The notes below the pieces were generated by a model. It ran no database searches. It was not told the DNA's origin and saw only the letters and a program-made list of their open reading frames with translations. Made by a program: the position numbers and the translations under genes. DNA of 64,000 nt from Streptomyces sp. NBC_00457. GTDB taxonomy: Bacteria; Actinomycetota; Actinomycetes; Streptomycetales; Streptomycetaceae. Position 1 is the first letter of the stretch. Each line of letters starts with the position of its first letter. Below, in pieces: positions 55,618-63,880 of this stretch. The stretch spans positions 1,240,001-1,304,000 of the forward strand of contig NZ_CP107905.1 in NCBI RefSeq assembly GCF_036014015.1, read 5' to 3'.

Positions 55618-56676
55618 ATGTCTGAGTCATCGGTGATCGCCGGATTCGGGGCGGCGCTGCCGGCGATCGCCTGCCGTCAGCAAGACGTCGTAGACCTGCT
55701 GCGGGCCAGCAGCCCGAACCAGCGGGTCGCGGCCCGGATCGCCGCGCACTCCGGCGTCGCGCGGCGTCACCTGGCGGTGAGCCCGCTGCTGGAGGACATC
55801 AGCGACTGGTCCACGGCCGCGCGCATGCGCCGCTATCTGCAGGAAGCACTGCCGCTGGGCAAGGACGCCGTCGCCTCGGCCCTGGACGCCACCGGGGTGG
55901 ATCCGGCCGCCGTGGGCCTGCTGTGCGTGGTGTCCTCGACCGGCTACGCGGCGCCCGGCCTGGACACCCGGGTCGCCCGGGACGTCGGGATGTCACCGCA
56001 GGTGGAGCGGCTCCTCGTGGGCCACATGGGCTGCTTTGCGGCACTGCCCGCGCTGGCCGCCTGCGCCAACTACGTACGCCTCCACCGGCGCCCGGCCGTG
56101 CTGCTGAACGCGGAACTGTCGTCGCTGCACCTGCAACCCCCGCCGTGGGACGGCGACCAGGTCGTCGTGCACGTCCTGTTCGGCGACGCGGTCACCGCCA
56201 CCGTCGTCCATCCGGACGCGTCGGCCGACGGCGGCGCCGGTCTGCGGATCGTGGACGTGCTGGCACACACGGACACCGAGCACGAGGACCACATGCTGTG
56301 GACCGTGGGCGATCACGGGTTCCGGATGGGCCTGTCCCCGGAGGTGCCCGACGTCCTCGAACGCCTGGTGCCGGACGCGGTGGGCGAGCTGCTGGCACGC
56401 CACTCGCTGAGACTCGACGACGTCCGCTGGTGGGCGGTGCACCCGGGCGGGCGGCGCATCATCGACGCCGTGGAAGGCAGCCTCGGCCTCACCCCCGACG
56501 CGGTCGCCGCCTCCCGGTCCGTCCTGCGCGAGTACGGCAACTGCGCCTCCGCCGGCCTGCCCCTGGTGATACGGGAACTGCAGAGCCGCACACCGCTGGC
56601 TGCCGGGCAGTACGGCCTGGCGATGGCCTTCGGCCCCGGGCTGACCTTCTACGCCGCCCTGCTCCGCGGCGCCTGA
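55618..56676 (+). CDS. Type III polyketide synthase (chalcone/stilbene synthase family)
   Basis: A 352-residue thiolase-superfamily enzyme with the intact catalytic triad Cys139 (LVGHMGCFAALPAL), His275 (WWAVHPGGRRI) and Asn308 (LREYGNCASAG), plus the C-terminal family loop AFGPGLTFYA. Type III PKSs extend a starter acyl-CoA with malonyl-CoA and cyclise the product. Start ATG 55618 follows GGAAGG; the 161-nt region before it has no other gene. A biosynthetic enzyme amid catabolic genes is unexpected: it may use a cluster intermediate as starter or be an unrelated insertion. An NTF2-like gene follows after 50 nt. Confidence 0.93.
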   Translation: MSESSVIAGFGAALPAIACRQQDVVDLLRASSPNQRVAARIAAHSGVARRHLAVSPLLEDISDWSTAARMRRYLQEALPLGKDAVASALDATGVDPAAVGLLCVVSSTGYAAPGLDTRVARDVGMSPQVERLLVGHMGCFAALPALAACANYVRLHRRPAVLLNAELSSLHLQPPPWDGDQVVVHVLFGDAVTATVVHPDASADGGAGLRIVDVLAHTDTEHEDHMLWTVGDHGFRMGLSPEVPDVLERLVPDAVGELLARHSLRLDDVRWWAVHPGGRRIIDAVEGSLGLTPDAVAASRSVLREYGNCASAGLPLVIRELQSRTPLAAGQYGLAMAFGPGLTFYAALLRGA

Positions 56677-56726
56677 CCCCGCCGCCCTCACCTCGCTGCC
56701 AACCTTCACGAAAGGTCTCGCTGACG

Positions 56727-57185
56727 ATGCCCTCCGACGCTGACGTGCGCCTGCTCCTCGACCGTATGGCCATCGGCGACCTGCTGGTGGCCTTCGCGAG
56801 TCGCCTCGACGAGAAGGACTTCGAGGGCTACGCGGCCCTGTTCACCGAGAAGGGGACGCTGGTACTGCCCGGCGTCGTGCACCAGGGACGGGCCGGCCTC
56901 GCCGATCTGGTGTCCAGGGATCTCGGCCGCTACCACCGCACCCACCACATCAGCTCGAACCACCAGATCACCGTGGACGATGACGAAGCGGCCTCCCGCT
57001 CGTATCTCCACGCCGTCCACCTGCCGGAAGAGGCCGATCCCACGCACTGGTGGTCGGTCGGCGGCTGGTACGACAACACCTACCTCCGCGAGGGCGGCCA
57101 GTGGCGCATCAGCGGTGTGCGGGTGACTCCGGTGTGGCTGGGCGGCACGGCCTTTCCCCCGCCGCCGCCCACCGACCCCGTATGA
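56727..57185 (+). CDS. NTF2-like (SnoaL-type) protein
   Basis: A 152-residue NTF2-fold protein: RLLLDRMAIGDLLVAFASRL, DEKDFEGYAALFTEKGTLVL, HISSNHQITVDDDEAASRSY. The arrangement is that of SnoaL-like cyclases/isomerases and dehydratases, with His and Asp residues in the pocket strands. Next to a type III PKS it may act on the polyketide product, but it could equally serve the catabolic pathway. The ATG at 56727 has only a distant AAAGG. Confidence 0.83.
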   Translation: MPSDADVRLLLDRMAIGDLLVAFASRLDEKDFEGYAALFTEKGTLVLPGVVHQGRAGLADLVSRDLGRYHRTHHISSNHQITVDDDEAASRSYLHAVHLPEEADPTHWWSVGGWYDNTYLREGGQWRISGVRVTPVWLGGTAFPPPPPTDPV

Positions 57186-57207
57186 GGCCCCGTATGAGGG
57201 GCCCGGC

Positions 57208-57957
57208 TCAGCCGAGCAGGTCAAGCACGGTCGTCATGGACCTGTTCTGCAGCAGATAGTCCTCGGCCTCCTGCAGGTGCACCCGCCACAGCTCCTCCGC
57301 GGCCTCGGACCGCCGGGACTCCACCAGGTCGACGAGGGCGACATGCGCGCGGAAGCCCCGCCGGTTGGCCCGGACGTTCTCGGCACTGCCCGCGTCGAGG
57401 TCGACATGGGACCAGTTGGCCTGGTCGATGATGTGCCGGACCATGCCGTTGAGGACGGTCAGGGTCTGGTTGCCGGCGAGTTCGACGACGAGGGCGTGGA
57501 ACTCCATATGGGCGCGGATGAACGCCGACGGATCGTCCATCAGCCGCTCGGCCTCGTCGACCGCCGACCGCAGCCGCTGAAGGTCCTGGTCCGTGCGGCG
57601 CTGGGCCAGCAGCCCGGCGCAGGGCGCCTCGATCACCGTACGCGCGTCGTAGACGTCCTTCAGGGTCGTGCCCCGGTACTCCAGGACCACGCCCGCGTAC
57701 CGGGCGGCCACCGTGCCCTCCGGAACCTGCACCCGCGCCCCGCCCCGGGCTCCCCGGCGCACGCTGATCAGCGCCTCCGACTCCAGCACCCGGAACGCCT
57801 CACGCAGCGTCGGCCGCGACACGGCGAACTCCTCCATGAGTGCGGTCTCGGCGGGCAGCGCGTCTCCCTCGGCGAGTTCCCCGCGTACGATCATCCGCCG
57901 CAGCTGCGCCGCGACCAGCTCGGCCATCTTGGGTACCCGTACCGGCGTGTTCGTCAC
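57208..57957 (-). CDS. GntR-family transcriptional regulator, FadR subfamily (second copy)
   Basis: A 249-residue regulator, clearly paralogous to that at 33826 (PKMAELVAAQLRRMIVRGEL, FAVSRPTLREAFRVLESEAL, RRGARGGARVQVPEGTVAAR). The FCD domain has MEFHALVVELAGNQTL and ANRRGFRAHVALV. The frame also has an ATG at 57966, but it abuts GGAG directly; the GTG at 57957 has correct spacing and is preferred. It is the last gene of the ALDH operon from 62625, whose promoter bears the shared 19-mer, so autoregulation is likely. Confidence 0.92.
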   Translation of the reverse strand: MTNTPVRVPKMAELVAAQLRRMIVRGELAEGDALPAETALMEEFAVSRPTLREAFRVLESEALISVRRGARGGARVQVPEGTVAARYAGVVLEYRGTTLKDVYDARTVIEAPCAGLLAQRRTDQDLQRLRSAVDEAERLMDDPSAFIRAHMEFHALVVELAGNQTLTVLNGMVRHIIDQANWSHVDLDAGSAENVRANRRGFRAHVALVDLVESRRSEAAEELWRVHLQEAEDYLLQNRSMTTVLDLLG

Positions 57958-57971
57958 GGCGTCCATCTCCT

Positions 57972-58376
57972 TCAGTGACCGGAGTCCGGTACGAAGTACG
58001 GCAGGGTGATCTCCGAGGTGAGCGGGCGGAAGTCGACTCGGACGCGCATGCCGATGACGACGTTGTCGGGGTCGCCGGCGTCGACGTGGGTCAGTAGCGT
58101 GCCCCCGTCGTCGAGGTCGACCACGGCGAGCGCGAAGGGCCCGTCGAAGCCCGGGCCGGGTGCGCGGTGGACCACGGTCACCGAGTAGACGGTGCCCCGG
58201 CCCGCGCTGGGGACGTACCGCCAGTCCTTCGCCATACAGCCCGGGCAGGCGGGTTCGGGGACGAAGAAGCGCAGGTCGCAGCTGGGGCAGTACGGGACGA
58301 CGAGATCGCCGCGCCGGGCCGCCTCCCAGAACGGCTTCGACAACTCCGTCGGCTGGGGCACGGGTCTGCCGGTCAT
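57972..58376 (-). CDS. DUF35 OB-fold / zinc-ribbon acyl-CoA binding protein
   Basis: A 134-residue stand-alone DUF35 protein. The zinc ribbon is Cys30, Cys33, Cys44, Cys47 (VPYCPSCDLRFFVPEPACPG) and an OB fold follows (GRGTVYSVTVVHRA, FALAVVDLDDGGTLLTHVD). In steroid side-chain degradation the DUF35 domain of ChsH2 is the obligate partner of the aldolase Ltp2. Here it is coupled by a 4-nt overlap to a thiolase-like gene lacking the thiolase Cys, the same arrangement. Confidence 0.9.
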   Translation of the reverse strand: MTGRPVPQPTELSKPFWEAARRGDLVVPYCPSCDLRFFVPEPACPGCMAKDWRYVPSAGRGTVYSVTVVHRAPGPGFDGPFALAVVDLDDGGTLLTHVDAGDPDNVVIGMRVRVDFRPLTSEITLPYFVPDSGH

Positions 58377-59524
58377 CGCATCCTCCCCAGCACGCTCATC
58401 TCGTAATGCTGTGCTCCAGACCCGGCGTTGCCCACGACGGCCAGCTCGGCGCCCTCGACCTGGTGCACGGCGGTGCCGCGCAACTGCCGTACGGCCTCGA
58501 CGACTTTGAGCGTCATCTGCTGCGTCCCGTTCCACGCGTACGCCAGGCAGCCGCCGTCCGGATTGACGGGGTGCTTGCCGCCGACGGCGATGGCGCCGCT
58601 CGCGGCGAGTGGACCGCCCTCGCCCTCGCCGCAGAGGCCGAGGATCTCCAACTGCCGGATGATTTCGAAGGAGTTGGGATCGTAGAGGGAGAACACGTCG
58701 ACGTCGTGAGGGCTCACGCCCGCCATCGCGTAGGCACGGGTGGCCGCATTCCGGCCGAGCTGCCCGACATCCCGGTGGAGTGCGGGGTTGGCGTACGCGG
58801 CCTGGTGGTACTCCATGCCGCCGCCGAGCACGGCCACGGGCGGCTGGCTGAGGTCCCGGGCCCGTTCGGCGGTCGTCACCACGAGTGCCGCGCCGCCCTC
58901 CCCCACGATGCAGCAGTCCAGCAGGTGGAAGGGCGTGGCCACCATGCGGGAGGCGAGGACGTCGTCGGCGGTGTACGGGCCGCGGCCGTACATCATCGCC
59001 TCCGGGTTGGTGGTGCCGTTGTTGCGGATGGTGGCGGCGACCTCCGCGAGCTGGCGGGAGGTCGTGCCGTACTCGTGCATGTGCCGGGCCGCGACGAGGG
59101 CGAACTGGGCGACGACGTAGCTGCCCCACACGTCCGCGAACTCCAGCGGCACCCCGGCGCCGACCGGTCCGGTGCCGCGGGAGACGAGCTTGCAGCCGCC
59201 GACGACCACGGTGTCCGCGTATCCGGACCTGATGGCGGCCGCCGCCTTCAGCAGGCCTCTCGATCCCGCGTTGTCCAGCATCGAGTCGCTGGTCCACCGC
59301 AGATCCCGGCCGAGCATCCGCGCCCAGGAGCTGCCCTCGCCGGGTACGCCGCCCGGGCCCGGCCAGTCGACCTGGGCGCCGTCCACGTCGGCCGGGGTGA
59401 GACCGGCGTCCTCGATCGCGCCGCGTACCGCTTCCAGGGCGAGGTCCATGGCGTCGCGGTGTGGGAGCGACAGGGCCTGCTCGGTGGCGTACACGCCCGC
59501 GACGACGGGCGTCCGGTCGGTCAT
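58373..59524 (-). CDS. Ltp2-like thiolase-fold retro-aldolase (catalytic Cys absent)
   Basis: A 383-residue SCP-x thiolase-family protein. Where thiolases have NxCxxG it reads DNAGSRG (84-90), Gly87 replacing the nucleophile. The block normally EVHDCF is FSLYDPNSF with Tyr281, and the GHPxG block is NPDGGCLAYAWNG with Tyr329. Ltp2, which cleaves the 17-hydroxy steroid side chain by retro-aldol reaction, likewise lacks the Cys and depends on two Tyr about 50 residues apart. Coupled to the DUF35 gene, so an aldolase acting on a tertiary beta-hydroxyacyl-CoA is likely. ATG 59524 overlaps the ligase stop. Confidence 0.85.
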   Translation of the reverse strand: MTDRTPVVAGVYATEQALSLPHRDAMDLALEAVRGAIEDAGLTPADVDGAQVDWPGPGGVPGEGSSWARMLGRDLRWTSDSMLDNAGSRGLLKAAAAIRSGYADTVVVGGCKLVSRGTGPVGAGVPLEFADVWGSYVVAQFALVAARHMHEYGTTSRQLAEVAATIRNNGTTNPEAMMYGRGPYTADDVLASRMVATPFHLLDCCIVGEGGAALVVTTAERARDLSQPPVAVLGGGMEYHQAAYANPALHRDVGQLGRNAATRAYAMAGVSPHDVDVFSLYDPNSFEIIRQLEILGLCGEGEGGPLAASGAIAVGGKHPVNPDGGCLAYAWNGTQQMTLKVVEAVRQLRGTAVHQVEGAELAVVGNAGSGAQHYEMSVLGRMR

Positions 59525-61128
59525 CGTCCCGCGCCGAGCGTGTCGCCGCCCGGGTAACCGCCGCCGCCGAAGCGGGTGTCGAGGGTCTCGTAGTCCTTGG
59601 CGTAGCCGCCCGTGCGGGGCAGGGCGTCGAGGAATTCGACCGTCTTCGGCTTCTTGTACGAGGCGATCCGGGACCGGCAGTGGTCGATGATGTCCTCCGC
59701 GGTGGCCTCCGCCCCTTCCTTCAGGACGACGACCGCCTTGACGTCCTGCGACCAGCGCTGGTTGGGCACGCCGATCACGGCGGCCTCCTTCACGGCCGGG
59801 TGGGCTTCGATGCAGTTCTCCACCTCGGCGGGGAAGATGTTCTCGGCCGCCGACTTGAGCATGCGGGTCGTCGTGCCGAGGAAGCTGATCGTGCCGTCGG
59901 GCTCGCGACGTCCGAGGTCGGTGGTGTGCCACCAGCCGAAGCGGAAGCGCTCCTCATTGATCTCGGGACGGTTCCAGTAGCCGAGGTGGACGAGGTCGCC
60001 GCGGACGCAGATCTCGCCGACCTCGCACTCCGCACCCCGCTCGTCGAGGATGCGTACGGCGGTGAAGGGGCCGGGGCGTCCCGCGTTGCCGGCGCCCATG
60101 CCGCCGTATGCGCCGGTGACGGCGAAGCCGGTGACCTCGGTCTGCCCGTAGCCGCGGCCCTCGCCGCCGCCGTTGCGGGTGAAGCGGCTGACGTCGGTGG
60201 GGACCATGCCCTCCCAGACCTGGGCGGCGACGCTGGCGCGGAGATGCGACAGGTCGTGCCCGGCCTCGCGGTTGAGGGCGACGAGCTGGGCGATGGTCGG
60301 GGGCATCAGATAGGCGTGGGTGCACTGCTCGGCGGCCAGCAGCGGCAGGAGTTCCTCGGCGACCACGCGGCGGACGATCACGTTCTTGCCGCCGTGGACG
60401 AAGGCGGGGACGCCCCAGAACTGGTAGTTGCCGATGTGGAACATGGGTCCGGCGCTGAGGAAGGCGGTCTCGTGGCCGATGTCGCCCATCCAGGCGGAGC
60501 TCGCGCCCATCGCGAGCAGGTTGCGGTGGGAGAGCATCGAGCCGGACTGGCGTCCGGTGATCGCGGCGGTGTAGATGACCAGGAGGGCGGAGTCGGGGTC
60601 GACGTCGGTGTCGGGGTCGTCGGCCGATCCCGAGGCCAGGAAGCCCTCGTAGGAGCCCGGGCCCCCGGTGTCGTGGCGCAGCCACAACGCTCGCTGTCCG
60701 TCGCCGAGTTCGGCACGTGCCTTGGCGACCGTCTCGCCGATCTCCTCGTCCTGCCAGACCACGACCTTGGGATCGAAGTCCTGCACAGCGAACGCCATCT
60801 CGGGGGCGGCCCAGCGCCAGTAGCCGGGGCAGACCATGGCGCCGAGCTTCGCGGCGGCGCCGAGCAGTTCCCAGATGCGGAAGGAGTTCTGGCCGAGCCA
60901 GAGGATCCGGTCGCCGGGGCCGACGCCGGTCACGCTGAGCGCGTTCGCGAGCCGGTTGGTGCGTTCGTCCAACTCCGGCCAGGTCAGGCGGGTTTCGCCG
61001 TCGACCAGGGCGAGGGCGTCCGGGAAGGACCGGCGGTGCTCGCGGACGAGGTCACCGAAGGTCAGGCGGCGGGCGCGGGGGTCTGAGGGGAATCCCCCAG
61101 GAAAGGTCTGCACGTCGTTGCTCCCCAT
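59521..61128 (-). CDS. Acyl-CoA synthetase with non-canonical ATP loop
   Basis: A 535-residue ANL ligase. The ATP loop reads VIYTAAITGRQSGSMLSH in place of YTSGTTGxPKG, a variant I associate with a subgroup of actinobacterial acid:CoA ligases. Other motifs are normal: GYGQTEVTGFAV, HTTDLGRREPDGTISFLGTT and a C-terminal PRTGGYAKDYE whose Lys may be catalytic. Substitution of the Thr/Gly/Lys residues leaves its activity to be tested. Between ALDH (6-nt gap) and the aldolase, so it may activate the acid made by ALDH. Confidence 0.88.
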   Translation of the reverse strand: MGSNDVQTFPGGFPSDPRARRLTFGDLVREHRRSFPDALALVDGETRLTWPELDERTNRLANALSVTGVGPGDRILWLGQNSFRIWELLGAAAKLGAMVCPGYWRWAAPEMAFAVQDFDPKVVVWQDEEIGETVAKARAELGDGQRALWLRHDTGGPGSYEGFLASGSADDPDTDVDPDSALLVIYTAAITGRQSGSMLSHRNLLAMGASSAWMGDIGHETAFLSAGPMFHIGNYQFWGVPAFVHGGKNVIVRRVVAEELLPLLAAEQCTHAYLMPPTIAQLVALNREAGHDLSHLRASVAAQVWEGMVPTDVSRFTRNGGGEGRGYGQTEVTGFAVTGAYGGMGAGNAGRPGPFTAVRILDERGAECEVGEICVRGDLVHLGYWNRPEINEERFRFGWWHTTDLGRREPDGTISFLGTTTRMLKSAAENIFPAEVENCIEAHPAVKEAAVIGVPNQRWSQDVKAVVVLKEGAEATAEDIIDHCRSRIASYKKPKTVEFLDALPRTGGYAKDYETLDTRFGGGGYPGGDTLGAGR

Positions 61129-61134
61129 GCTCGG

Positions 61135-62625
61135 TCAGACGCGGCCGACGCCGACGCCCTTGACGTTGATGAACTCGTCGAGCCCGGCCCGTCCGCCTTC
61201 CCGCCCGAACCCGCTCATGCCGACGCCACCGAAGGGCGTGGTGGGCGAACTGATCGGGTTGGGGCCGGGGTTGACGTAGACCGTCCCGGCCTTCAGGCGC
61301 GGCACCAGTCGGTTGACGCGTCCGATGTCACGGGACTGGATGTACGCGGACAGTCCGTACTCGGTGTCGTTGGCCAGCGCGACCGCCTCGTCCTCCGTGT
61401 CGAAGGGCGTGATGGCAAGGACCGGGCCGAAGACTTCCTGCTGGGCGAGGTCGCTGCGGTTGTCGACGTCCGCGAAGACGGTCGGCGTGACGAAGTAGCC
61501 CTCGGAGTCGATGCGTTCGCCGCCGTGCACGAGCCGTCCCGCGCCGCCCGAGACGGCCTTGTCGATCATGCTCTGGACGCGGTCGCGGGCGGTGGCGTTG
61601 ATGAGCGGGCCGATGTACGTCGCCGGGTCGAGCGGGTCGCCGACGGGCAGGTGCGCCACGACGCCGGCCACCCGCTGGACGACCTCCTCGTAGATCGGCC
61701 GCTCGACCAGCAGCCGGGTCGGCAGCGCACAGCCCTGGCCGGTGTTGCTCATCGCGAAGGCCGCGCAGTACGGCACGACGGCGTCCAGGTCGGTGTCGGC
61801 GAAGAGGAGGTTGGCGGACTTGCCGCCGAGTTCGAACAGGACCGGCTTGAGGCTCTGTGCGGCGGTCGCCATGATGCGGCGGGCGGTGGCGGGGCCGCCG
61901 GTGAAGGAGATCTTGTCGATCCCGGGGTGCGAGACCAGGGCCTCACCCGCGTCGCCGAGCCCGGTGACGACATTGATGACACCTTCCGGGATTCCGGCCT
62001 CGTGCGCGAGGTCGGCGAAGAGCAGCGCGGAGAAGGGCGTCGACTCGGCCGGTTTGATAACCACCGTGTTCCCGGCGGCAAGCGACGGCGGGACCTTCAT
62101 CGCCAGGGACAGCGCGGGCGAGTTCCAGGTGATGATGTGGCCGATGACGCCGTACGGCTCGGCGATGGTGTACTCGACGTTCTCGTGCGGGCTGTAGGCC
62201 GCGCCGACCATGCCCTCGATCTTGTCGGCCCAGCCGGCGTAGTACTCGGTCCACTCGGCGACATGCGGCCCGACATTCTCCGCCCAGCCGCCGATGCAGA
62301 CGCCGTTCTCCAGCGGGCAGATCGCCGCGAAGTCCGCGATGTGGTCGCGGATCAGCCCGGCGAACCGGGTGAGCAGCCGGCGCCGCTCGGCGGGACGCAT
62401 CCGGCCCCACACCTCGAAGGCTCCCCGGGCGGCGGCCACGGCCTGGTCCACCTCGGTGGCGCCCGCGAGCGGGACGTACGCCTGGATCAGGCCGGTCGCG
62501 GGGTTCCGGTGCTCGTACGCTCCCCCGCTGCCGTCGGTGACGTCCTTGCCGCCGATGACGAGCCGCGGCCGGGGAAGGTCCCGCTCGGCCCTGTCCTGGT
62601 GCAGCTTCACATCGACCGTGACCAT
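61135..62625 (-). CDS. NAD(P)-dependent aldehyde dehydrogenase
   Basis: A 496-residue ALDH with the full site: Cys in SNTGQGCALPTR, Glu in FELGGKSAN and Asn in ITWNSPA. It oxidises an aldehyde to the acid, which the next gene product could convert to CoA ester. The ATG at 62625 follows GAGGAGG; an upstream ATG at 62649 has less support. First gene of the operon ALDH, CoA ligase, aldolase, DUF35, GntR. The acyl-CoA dehydrogenase at 62707 lies upstream on the same strand but is separated by the 19-mer promoter. Confidence 0.94.
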   Translation of the reverse strand: MVTVDVKLHQDRAERDLPRPRLVIGGKDVTDGSGGAYEHRNPATGLIQAYVPLAGATEVDQAVAAARGAFEVWGRMRPAERRRLLTRFAGLIRDHIADFAAICPLENGVCIGGWAENVGPHVAEWTEYYAGWADKIEGMVGAAYSPHENVEYTIAEPYGVIGHIITWNSPALSLAMKVPPSLAAGNTVVIKPAESTPFSALLFADLAHEAGIPEGVINVVTGLGDAGEALVSHPGIDKISFTGGPATARRIMATAAQSLKPVLFELGGKSANLLFADTDLDAVVPYCAAFAMSNTGQGCALPTRLLVERPIYEEVVQRVAGVVAHLPVGDPLDPATYIGPLINATARDRVQSMIDKAVSGGAGRLVHGGERIDSEGYFVTPTVFADVDNRSDLAQQEVFGPVLAITPFDTEDEAVALANDTEYGLSAYIQSRDIGRVNRLVPRLKAGTVYVNPGPNPISSPTTPFGGVGMSGFGREGGRAGLDEFINVKGVGVGRV

Positions 62626-62657
62626 GGATGCCTCCTCGAGCCGCCCCACCCTTACCG

Positions 62658-62676
62658 CTTAAATAGATAACCTATT
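62658..62676. promoter_or_regulatory. Shared 19-bp promoter element, copy 2
   Basis: CTTAAATAGATAACCTATT, identical to 30890-30908; here the flanks extend the palindrome to AAATAG-ATAAC-CTATTT. It lies 33 nt upstream of the ALDH start. Probable operator of a cluster-wide regulator. Confidence 0.7.
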
Positions 62677-62706
62677 TATCGAAGGTAATCAATGCGCGTG
62701 ACACAC

Positions 62707-63849
62707 TCACAGTCCCAGCGAGCGCCCGATGATCTCCTGCATGATCTCCGAGGTCCCGCCGAACACCCGCTGGACCCGGCTGTCGCGCCAGATCCGCGCG
62801 ATCTCGTACTCGTTGACGTAGCCATAGCCACCGAAGAGCTGCATACAGCGGTCGATGACCTCCCAGCCGGTCTCCGTGGTCCAGTACTTGGCGGCGGCGG
62901 CCTCCTCGGCGGTCAGCTCGCCCTCGTAGAGCGCCATGATGCAGCCGTCGAGATAGACGCGGGCCGCGCCGAGCTTCGCCTTGATGTCGGCGAGCGCGAA
63001 GCGGTTGGCCTGGAACTCGCCGATCGGCCGGCCGAAGGCGACGCGCGTCTTGGCGTACTCCAGGGCGAGTTCGAAGGCCCGCTCGGCCGAGGCGAGAGCG
63101 GCGACGGCGATGGCCAGCCGCTCGGTCGGCAGGTTGCCCATCATGTGGTAGAAACCGCGCCCCTCCTGACCGATCAGGTTCTCGGCCGGGACGCGGACCT
63201 CATGGAAGAACAGCTCGGCGGTGTCCTGTGCCTTCATGCCGACCTTGTCGAGCTTGCGCCCGCGCTCGAAGCCTTCGGTGCCGCGCTCGACGACGATCAG
63301 ACTGATGCCCTTGTGCCCGGCCTCGGGGTCGGTCTTGCAGGCGACGATGACCAGGTCGGCGAGGATGCCGTTGGTGATGAAGGTCTTCGAGCCGTCGATC
63401 ACCCACTCGTCGCCGTCGCGGCGTGCGGTGGTGCGGATGCCCTTGAGGTCGGACCCGGCGGCCGGTTCGGACAGGGCGAGGGCGCAGATCGTCTCGCCGC
63501 TGGTCACGCCGGGCAGCCAACGCGCCTTCTGCTCCGCGGTGGTGAGGTGCGTCAGATACGGCGGGATGACGTCGTTCTGCAGCCCGAGCCCGATACCGAC
63601 GGACCCCGTGGCGTGCATCTCCTCCGCCATGATGGCGTTGTAGCGGAAGTCCTGGATGCCCTGGCCGCCGTACTCCTCCGGGAACTGCCAGCCGATCAGT
63701 CCGGCCTTGCCCGCGGCCGTCCAGGCGGCCCGGCTCACCTGTCCGTCCCGTTCCCACTCCTCCGCATGCGGGGCACATTCGCGCAGGTAGTAGGAGCGAG
63801 CGGTCTCCCGGAACATCTCGTGCTCGGCGGTGAAGATCGTACGACGCAT
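62707..63849 (-). CDS. Acyl-CoA dehydrogenase (classical, full-length)
   Basis: A 380-residue acyl-CoA dehydrogenase with FPEEYGGQGI, ALSEPAAGSDLKGIRTTARR, DGSKTFITNGILADLVIV, FGRPIGEFQANRFALADIKA, Glu in YVNEYEIARIWRD as base and VQRVFGGTSEIMQEIIGRSL. Both FAD motif and base are in one chain, so this should be a conventional homotetramer, unlike the split pairs elsewhere in the window. ATG 63849; divergent from the SDR at the right edge. Confidence 0.95.
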   Translation of the reverse strand: MRRTIFTAEHEMFRETARSYYLRECAPHAEEWERDGQVSRAAWTAAGKAGLIGWQFPEEYGGQGIQDFRYNAIMAEEMHATGSVGIGLGLQNDVIPPYLTHLTTAEQKARWLPGVTSGETICALALSEPAAGSDLKGIRTTARRDGDEWVIDGSKTFITNGILADLVIVACKTDPEAGHKGISLIVVERGTEGFERGRKLDKVGMKAQDTAELFFHEVRVPAENLIGQEGRGFYHMMGNLPTERLAIAVAALASAERAFELALEYAKTRVAFGRPIGEFQANRFALADIKAKLGAARVYLDGCIMALYEGELTAEEAAAAKYWTTETGWEVIDRCMQLFGGYGYVNEYEIARIWRDSRVQRVFGGTSEIMQEIIGRSLGL

Positions 63850-63880
63850 GCTCGGCTCCCCAACTCACACATCTCGCTTA

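Noticed and set aside
26151..63849. A complete cholesterol or bile-acid degradation cluster
   Set aside because: Side-chain-type enzymes are present, but no ring-opening genes (KstD, Ksh, HsaA-D) or Mce import genes are visible, so naming a steroid substrate would go beyond the sequence.
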